The notes under the pieces were generated by a model. That model saw only the letters and a list, made by a program, of their open reading frames with translations, was not told the DNA's origin and made no database searches. A stretch of 14,326 nucleotides of DNA from UBA6164 sp963979005 (GTDB lineage: Bacteria; Patescibacteriota; Gracilibacteria; BD1-5; UBA6164): positions 1 to 14,326 of the forward strand of contig CAXBVF010000027.1 in assembly GCA_963979005.1 (NCBI GenBank), in the 5' to 3' direction. The position numbers and the translations under genes were made by a program. Positions 9,044 to 14,326 of the stretch are shown piece by piece; within the stretch, counting starts at the first letter, position 1; each line of letters starts with the position of its first letter.

Positions 9044-9478
9044 ATGTGAGTAGTGTTACAAAATTTTAAAGACTTGAATAGCTATGATGAGTTAAATGTT
9101 GATAATCTGGCAATTTCATTGAATAATGAATTATTTGATCTAAAAAATCAAAATTGAGAATTAGAAAAAGAATATTTACACTTATCTAATCAAAAAGTTG
9201 AGCTCGGTCTGAAGCTAGAATTTATTCATGAACAGATTTCTGAATTATATATTTATGAATTAGAGCATGATGAATTAAGTGTTGAAGAAGACGAGGAGAT
9301 TTTGAATTTAAAACTGCAAGCAGAGATAATAGAAAATGACTTATCATCAATATTAAAGGAAATTAATATAATAGAATGAAAAAAAGATAAACTAGCTAAG
9401 GCTATTGTGAGAATGAAAAAAAGATGAAAAATTAAAGCTAATATTGTAGAAGAATTTGAATTAATAGCATGTTCATAA
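9044..9478 (+). CDS. Predicted coiled-coil protein, 144 residues
   Basis: ATG 9044 to TAA 9476-9478 gives 144 residues starting MGVVLQNFKDLNSYDELNVD. Residues of about 22 to 120 show heptad-like spacing of Leu and Ile among Glu, Lys and Asn (for example ELEKEYLHLSNQKVELGLKL and LKLQAEIIENDLSSILKEIN), with a very acidic stretch HDELSVEEDEEI between, suggesting two helices that fold back on each other. The C-terminal part is basic (VRMKKRGKIK). No signal peptide or membrane segment is seen. It stands alone between a divergent promoter region and a terminator. Family not recognised; its role could be structural or as an adaptor, but this is a guess. Four UGA-Gly codons, including codon 2. Confidence 0.7.
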
Positions 9479-9506
9479 ACAAATATTTTGATTAAAATAT
9501 AAAGAA

Positions 9507-9537
9507 ATAAAAAACTCCATATTGGAGTTTTTTTAAT
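9507..9537. terminator. Bidirectional terminator between the coiled-coil gene and tsaC
   Basis: AAAACTCCA (9511-9519) pairs perfectly with TGGAGTTTT (9523-9531), loop TAT, with an A-run before and a T-run after, so it can work in both directions. It overlaps the last codon and stop codon of tsaC on the minus strand. Confidence 0.85.
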
Positions 9538-10096
9538 TCTTTCTTAGATATTTTAGGTCTAAACTTTCTCAAATAAATTCAAAAATATCTGATGTTCCAT
9601 TCTCTGGAAGTTTTCAAGTATTTTCTCAAATAAATTTAATTTTATTATTATCAATATAATATTTAAATTCATCATTTATTTCTCTGGATGTATAAATTTC
9701 AGGTTTATTACTTAAATTGGCACTTGTGAGAAACATAGGTCAGTTTTCTTTTACTAATCTTCTTTCTGTATCATTATTAACTACTCTAAATGCAAAACGT
9801 TCATAAATATCTCTATTTATAAATTCATTATTGTCTTCATCAATATAATCTATCCAGAGTTTTAGATGATCACAATTAGTTAAAATAGTAAACGGTTTAT
9901 CATACTCTCTTAAAAATTTAACTTGTTCGTTGCTTAGGTCAGTATTATCTATTAACCATTCAAAGTTTGATACTAAAATAGCAAGAGGTTTTCATAAATC
10001 TCTTTTTTTTATTTTGTATATTCATGAATAAGATTTTAAATCGTGAATAGGGCAAGCTATTCAAAAACATGTATCTGTTGGTAGTATGTATATCAT
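9533..10096 (-). CDS. tsaC: Threonylcarbamoyl-AMP synthase (YrdC/Sua5 domain)
   Basis: TsaC makes threonylcarbamoyl-AMP from threonine, bicarbonate and ATP, the first step of t6A formation at position 37 of tRNAs that read ANN codons. The 187-residue product has the YrdC motifs ILPTDTCFGIACPI (residues 4-17), KIKKRDLGKPLAILVS (28-43), RFAFRVVNND and GPMFLTSANLSNKPE. It lacks the extra C-terminal Sua5 domain. The N-terminus is short: the family usually has about 10-15 more residues before PTDT, but an in-frame TAG eight codons upstream and no other ATG fix the start at 10096. It begins 8 bases after the rsmG stop, so the two are co-transcribed. Confidence 0.93.
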
Positions 10097-10104
10097 ATAT
10101 GTGT

Positions 10105-10791
10105 TTATTTTAAAGGACTAGCTAAGGGAACTCATATCTTTCTAGGGTATTTTATATTTGTTCTAGCTATTTTTTCTATTAATACTATTGTTCTATCTTG
10201 TCATCACAAAGAATAATTTTTTACTTTTAGTATTTTAGCTCATAATTTGTGTAATGCTTTTTTAGCTGATTTTAGCTCTTCTTTATCATCTAATTTATAA
10301 GCTGCGAATATTCAACCTACTTTTAACAGTGGAATAACATATTCTAAAAGTGTAGGGAAGTATGCAGTAGCTCTACTAGTTACATAGTCAAATTGTTCTC
10401 TATAATCTAAATTTTGTCATATTTCTTCAGCTCTACCATTGAGAGTCGTTACATTATTTAATCCTAATTGTTCTACAAATTCATCTATAGCTTTTAATTT
10501 TTTTCATACAGAATCTATTCATGTGAATTTTACTTCTGTATTTATAATAGCAAGAGGTATAAGAGGGAATCATCACCCTGTTCACATATCTGCTACTTTT
10601 CATTCTAGTTCTACGAATACATTTAACATAATTGAATCTATAAAATGTTTCTCTATAATTCAGTCTGCATCTCTAATTGCTGATAGATTGATTTGAGAGT
10701 TTTTTTCTATAAATATTTTTAAAAATTTTTCAAATTTTAGGATTTCATTATCTTCTAATTCTAGCTTATACTTTTCAAATAGTTCTTTCAT
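10105..10791 (-). CDS. rsmG: 16S rRNA (guanine-N7) methyltransferase RsmG (GidB)
   Basis: RsmG transfers a methyl group from S-adenosylmethionine to N7 of G527 (E. coli numbering) in 16S rRNA. The 228-residue product shows the family's INLSAIRDADGIIEKHFIDS (residues 34-53), the SAM-binding loop VADMGTGGGFPLIPLA (66-81), the acidic FTGIDSVGKKL after strand 2, DYVTSRATAYFPTLLEYV, and the terminal KYPRKIGVPLASPL. In the SAM loop Gly70, Gly73 and Gly74 are UGA while Gly72 is GGG. Length fits the family. It is the first gene of a two-gene unit with tsaC, both acting on translation RNAs. The start at 10791 follows an A-run and has no Shine-Dalgarno sequence. Confidence 0.95.
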
Positions 10792-10855
10792 TATTTTTTT
10801 GTATTAATAATAACTTAGATAGCTTATTTAACTTATCTTTTAAATCAAGCTTTTT

Positions 10856-10884
10856 TTGTTTTTTTAGCAAATATATTGTATAAT
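10856..10884 (+). promoter_or_regulatory. Candidate promoter for the gene at 10916
   Basis: TTGTTT (10856-10861) is followed by a 17-base spacer and a consensus TATAAT (10879-10884), 31 bases before the ATG. It lies in the 124-base gap between rsmG and this divergent gene. The rsmG promoter must also lie in this gap, but I could not place it convincingly. Confidence 0.5.
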
Positions 10885-10915
10885 ATACTTATATATTATA
10901 AATAAATTATTTATT

Positions 10916-11356
10916 ATGAAAAACTATATTCATGATATGGACTCATTTCCAGAACTTTTTGATAAAATAGCTTATGAAGAGGAAAAACTCTGAATTCCTT
11001 ATACTGTTATGTTGATAGATATAATGAAAAAAGAAAAAATGGAAAAATTTTGACCATTTTTGTTAAAATATCTAGAACCTTCAGATACAATTTATGTTTA
11101 TGCAAAAACTAAATTTCTTATTGTGTTTGAAGAAACCGCTATAAGGTGAGCATTACTTATTGATGAAAAATTTAGAAGAAAAATGAAAAAGCATGGTTGC
11201 AGCTGTAAATATTATTCTTCTGCTGTTCAATGACATTCTATAGATGATATTCAATCTTTAGAAAAATCACTTAAAAAGAGATTAAAAAAAGCAAAAAAAT
11301 GTAAGAAAACTGATTTTATACACTCGTTATCTACTGTTGATTGATTTGATGATTAA
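10916..11356 (+). CDS. Small protein resembling a degenerate GGDEF/nucleotide-cyclase fold
   Basis: ATG 10916 to TAA 11354-11356 gives 146 residues. The order of elements resembles a GGDEF domain: PYTVMLIDIMKKEKMEKF (about 28-45, like the metal-binding strand and helix), SDTIYVYAKTKFLIVFEE (about 56-73, where the GGDEF signature would sit), a helix ALLIDEKFRRKMKKHG, a strand CKYYSSAVQG and a last helix with LEKSLKKRLKKAKK. The signature GGDEF residues are absent, so it would not make cyclic di-GMP; it could bind a ligand or a partner. The match is by pattern only and needs a profile search. The tail is Cys- and Lys-rich. The gene is 13 bases upstream of the transporter gene and probably co-transcribed with it. 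Confidence 0.6.
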
Positions 11357-11369
11357 ATAATAAAAAAAT

Positions 11370-12779
11370 ATGTTAGACTTTCTATCTATAATACCTAGTA
11401 CATATGCTTCTTTTGAAGAATTTGTTACTATTACATCAACTATTATGTCAGCAAAGTGATTAATCTCTATTATTTGATTAATTGCCTTATTTACTATTCT
11501 TGTTACTGATAAAATAGATAAAACACTTGTTTCAATTTTGATAGCAGGTCTTTTAATCTTTTTACAAGTATTTACAATCTGAGATTGACTTTGACCATCT
11601 TCTCAAGAGGTTGCGACTAGTTTTATTTATCACAATTTAGATATATTTTGATTTATTATTGGTATGATGATAATTACATGAATAGTAAAAGATTCATGAA
11701 TATTTAATTATATTGCAATCAAAACTGCTAAAAAGCTGAACGGTAGTCCTACAAAATTGTTTTTTGTATTTGCATATATGGCATTTTTGATGACAATTTT
11801 TATAAGTAATATACCCACAATCATTATTCTTGCTCCAATAGTAATTCTTATAACTTCAAAACTTGATCTACCTAGTGTGCCATATTTAATATGAATAATT
11901 ACATTTGCAAATTTATGAGGTGCTGTAACACCGATTAGTGATCCTACTACTTATTATCAAGCAACAACTCTTTGATTTAGTTTTTGGGATGTTCTTTCAA
12001 ATACTTGATTAATAATGTTTACTGTAACTATATCATCTTCTATATATTTGTATTTAATATTTAGAAAAGATCTATCTTTAAAGCCAGAATTATCTGCTAT
12101 TAAAAAAATTAAAGCAAAAAAATCATTAACTAGTAAAAAAGAAATAGTCACTTCATTAGCTATATTATTTTCTATAATTTTATTGATTGTATTTAAAGAA
12201 ATTCTTTTTAATAAAACATGAATAAAATTTGATAATTGAAGTATAGCTTTATTTTGAGCATTTTTAGCTATCTTGTTATTGAAGCGAGATGTATCATATA
12301 TATTAAAAACTAAAGTTGATTATGCTACTATATTTTTCTTTGCTTGATTGTTTATAGTAGTTTGAGCTCTAGAATATAATTGAATCATTATTTTACTTGC
12401 CGATAAATTAGTCCAAATAACCTGATGAGAAGAATGACTAATGTTATTAATGTTTACTATGTGATCTTCGATTTTATCAGTTTTTATAGATAATGTTCCA
12501 TATAATATTGCTATGGTAAGTACTCTAGAACAATTTTTAGAATGATGAATTGTAGCATGAACAGCTTGGACTGCCTTAGCATGGTGATTAAATTCTTGTA
12601 CTTCAATAGGTTGAGCTTGATCTCCTATATGAGCTGCATGTAATGTAATTGCGATATGAGAAGCGGAAAAATCATGAGTGCTAGTATTATTTTTTAGATA
12701 TTTAACGATATGAGTACCTCTTGTTTTGATTAATTCATATATTGCATATTTAATTCTATATTTCAGGTATTTAGTTTAA
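11370..12779 (+). CDS. Ion transporter superfamily protein (ArsB/NhaD-like)
   Basis: The 469-residue product has about eleven to twelve hydrophobic segments and the paired re-entrant motifs of the ion transporter (IT) superfamily, which includes Na+/H+ antiporter NhaD, arsenite pump ArsB and divalent anion/sodium symporters. The first repeat has SNIPTIIILAPIVI (from residue 146) and NLGGAVTPISDPTTYY (181-196); the second has FIDNVPYNIAM (372-382) and TSIGGAGSPIGAACNVIAIG (411-430). A basic cytoplasmic linker (about 232-258, KKIKAKKSLTSKK) separates the halves. The substrate cannot be named from sequence; a sodium/proton or anion role is most likely. It sits in the cell membrane, shares a transcript with the preceding small gene and ends at a strong terminator. 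Glycines in the helices are mainly UGA. Confidence 0.87.
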
Positions 12780-12783
12780 ATAT

Positions 12784-12812
12784 AAAAAGTCTAACAAATG
12801 TTAGACTTTTTT
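12784..12812 (+). terminator. Rho-independent terminator after the transporter gene
   Basis: AAAAAGTCTAAC (12784-12795) and GTTAGACTTTTT (12800-12811) form a perfect 12-bp stem with an AAAT loop and a T-run, starting 5 bases after the stop codon. Confidence 0.92.
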
Positions 12813-12852
12813 CTTTGCTTGAATATTATGTATAACAATTAATATTATTTTT

Positions 12853-14326
12853 ATGCTATCAGACAAATTAACTAAATCACTTTTACATACTACTGATAAT
12901 TATATAAAAGCTCTTGAAAAAGGGGGAGTTATTTGTGTGTGAGATTTATTGAAACAATATCCTAGAGAATATGAAGATAGGACAAAAGTTTTAGATAATT
13001 TTTCTCTAATAAATGTAAAAGAAAAAAATACAATATTAGTAAAATTACTTTCACTTAATACATCAAAAACATGATGATGAAAATTATTATCAAAAGCAGT
13101 TATAGAAGATAAAAATTGATTTTTATCAGAAGCTGTTTGGTTTAATAGAAAATATTTAGCAACTACTCTCAAACCAAGTGAATGAAAAAAAATACTTGTT
13201 ACTTGAAAGGTTAAATATGCTTTCTGAAAAATAACATTTCAATCTCCAGAGGTAGAAACTGATTTATCAAAAGTTTCATGAGAAATTGTATCTATTTATT
13301 CTGATATAAATTATATTCCTAGTAAATGGACTTCAAAAAAAATAGAATTATTAAAAAAAGAAATAACAAATATAGATGAAGATTTGCCGGAAACTATTAT
13401 TAAAAAATATAACTTTATTTCTAAAAAAGAAGCTGTATACAAAATACATTTTCCACAAAATAAACACGATTTAGAGCTAGCTAAATACAGACTATCTTAT
13501 TGAGAATTATTTGATATCAATTATATTGCTATTTCAAAAAAATACGAAAGTTTTGCACATAGTGAGTGAAAATCTTTAGCTATTAAAATGAATACATCTT
13601 TAATAAAAGAAATAATTTGAAATCTTGCTTTTGAATTAACTGACCACCAAAAAATAGTACTTTTTCAATTATTAAAAGATATGGAAAAAACTCATTCTAT
13701 GCAAAGACTTTTAGAATGAGATGTTTGAACAGGTAAAACTATTGTAGCATTAATTGCTGGTATTCATAGTATTGTGGAGAGTAGGAAAAATACCTCACCC
13801 CAACCCTCTCCTTTGGAGGAGAGGGGGCAGGAAATTAGTATTAGAAAATTTGAATTAAAGTCACCATGATATATTTTTGATTTAGCTAAAAAGTTTAGAA
13901 AGACTCCTACTAATAGTGAAAATAAAGTATGGAAATTAATAAAAAATAATAAGTTAAATAATATTAAGTTTAGAAGACAACATCCAATATGAAGATATAT
14001 TGCTGATTTTTATTCTGAAGAATTAAAATTAATTTTAGAATTGGATTGAAAGATTCATGATAATATAAATAATAAAGAATATGATGATGAGAGAGATAAC
14101 TTATTAAAAAATTATTGATTTAAGATTTTAAGATTAAAAAATGAGGAAATTTTAGATAATACTGATGAGGAAATTTTACAAAAATTATCAAATTCCCCTC
14201 TCCTTCAAAGGAGAGGGGTTAGGGGTGAGGTTGTCCAAGTTGCAATTATGGCACCAACAGAAATACTCGCTCGTCAACATTTTGCTTCTATGCAAGAATT
14301 ACTTATGAAATATAAAATTAGTAGTC
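12853..14326 (+). CDS. recG: ATP-dependent DNA helicase RecG, 5' part, interrupted by an in-frame nuclease insert
   Basis: RecG remodels stalled replication forks and branch-migrates junctions. The visible 491 residues include the N-terminal wedge/OB region (SEGKKILVTGKVKYAFGKIT), the linker LPETIIKKYNFISKKEAVYK with IHFPQNKHDLELAKYRLSYG, and the helicase start QRLLEGDVGTGKT, with Walker A at residues 289-296 (Gly289 and Gly292 UGA, Lys295). Normally about 16 residues separate GKT from the strand before motif Ia. Here about 146 extra residues (roughly 314-459) follow IVALIAGIHSIVES before the chain resumes with VQVAIMAPTEILARQHF. The insert falls at the turn between the P-loop helix and the next strand, likely on the surface, and no stop or frameshift results. 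The gene runs off the window, so motifs II-VI are unseen. It may be active with an added nuclease domain or may be impaired. Confidence 0.95.
13792..13827 (+). repeat. Left terminal inverted repeat of the recG insert
   Basis: It starts ACCTCACCCCAACCC and contains the hairpin CCCTCTCC (13804-13811), loop TTTGGA, GGAGAGGG (13818-13825). Apart from two 1-base gaps and a substitution it matches the reverse complement of 14195-14231. It is far richer in G+C than everything around it. In the RecG frame it reads TSPQPSPLEERGQ. Confidence 0.92.
14195..14231 (-). repeat. Right terminal inverted repeat of the recG insert
   Basis: It contains a perfect 11-bp palindrome, CCCCTCTCCTT (14195-14205), loop CA, AAGGAGAGGGG (14208-14218), followed by TTAGGGGTGAGGT to 14231. 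It mirrors the left repeat and reads SPLLQRRGVRGEV in the RecG frame. Confidence 0.92.

Larger units (their letters stand above)
13792..14231 (+). mobile_element. DUF559 endonuclease element inserted in frame in recG
   Basis: About 440 bp bounded by terminal inverted repeats encode a DUF559/Vsr-like domain (about residues 343-430 of the recG product). Family hallmarks visible are FRKTPTNSENKVWKLIKNNK, KFRRQHPIGRYIADFYSEE and LILELDGKIHD, with candidate catalytic residues Asp385, Glu396, Asp398 and His402, then YDDERDNLLKNYGFKILRLK. These are the conserved positions of the PD-(D/E)XK-like fold. There is no in-frame ATG inside the element, so the nuclease is translated as part of RecG unless a TTG is used. 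Three or more glycines are UGA, so it is adapted to the host code. No target-site duplication is evident. No intein or intron splice signature is visible. Mechanism of spread is unknown. Confidence 0.88.

Noticed and set aside
10439..10696. Open frame on the plus strand within rsmG
   Set aside because: It overlaps the conserved SAM-binding region of rsmG on the other strand.
12900..13172. Open frame on the minus strand within recG
   Set aside because: It is antisense to the N-terminal RecG region, which is clearly coding on the plus strand.
13792..14231. Intein or self-splicing intron in recG
   Set aside because: The insert does not start with Cys/Ser/Thr in an intein splice block or end with His-Asn before a nucleophile, has no splicing domains, and is too short and too protein-coding for a group II intron. 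A group I-like core was not seen.
1..14326. Many pseudogenes with TGA stops, or UGA as Trp
   Set aside because: The TGA codons fall at conserved glycines in several independent families while Trp remains TGG, so a glycine code fits and the two alternatives do not.
1..14326. CRISPR array, tRNA or rRNA genes
   Set aside because: No regularly spaced repeats, no T-arm/acceptor pairing pattern with a CCA-type end and no conserved rRNA segments were seen on either strand.

Overview
The window comes from a very AT-rich bacterium that reads UGA as glycine (translation table 25), as known from the candidate phyla Gracilibacteria and Absconditabacteria (SR1). In-frame UGA codons fall at invariant glycines of many proteins: the ProC nucleotide-binding loop, the RsmG SAM loop and the RecG Walker A motif. 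TGG remains the Trp codon, which excludes a Mycoplasma-type code. Under the standard code nearly every gene here would look broken. The sequence does not decide between the two phyla.

Layout. Bases 1-438 hold the C-terminal part of an unrecognised protein. A small hypothetical gene (504-791) and a YerC/TrpR-family regulator (855-1175) follow, closed by a terminator (1199-1245), then a 120-residue hypothetical gene (1265-1627). From 1760 to 7792 a tight co-directional cluster reads proS, a HAD-IIA-like protein, an unknown 144-residue protein, proC, proA and proB. It holds the complete glutamate-to-proline route (ProB, ProA, ProC) together with the synthetase that loads proline onto tRNA. A hairpin at 7908-7949 separates it from a convergent SIS-domain gene (7955-8881, minus strand).

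From 8882 to 12812 there is a divergent promoter region, a coiled-coil protein (9044-9478), a terminator, a minus-strand rsmG-tsaC pair (10791 down to 9533; ribosomal RNA methylation and tRNA t6A synthesis), a small protein that may be a degenerate GGDEF fold (10916-11356) and an ion-transporter-superfamily membrane protein (11370-12779) with a strong terminator.

The last gene, recG, starts at 12853 and runs off the window. It holds the most striking signal: about 440 bp inserted in frame between the Walker A motif and helicase motif Ia. The insert encodes a DUF559/Vsr-like endonuclease domain, is bounded by GC-rich, hairpin-forming terminal inverted repeats, and leaves the RecG frame open. 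It has no in-frame ATG and itself uses UGA for glycine. It looks like a nuclease-bearing mobile element living inside an essential-type helicase gene as an extra domain.

No start codon here has a clear Shine-Dalgarno sequence. I saw no tRNA, rRNA or CRISPR array, and no gene-free stretch longer than 300 bases.
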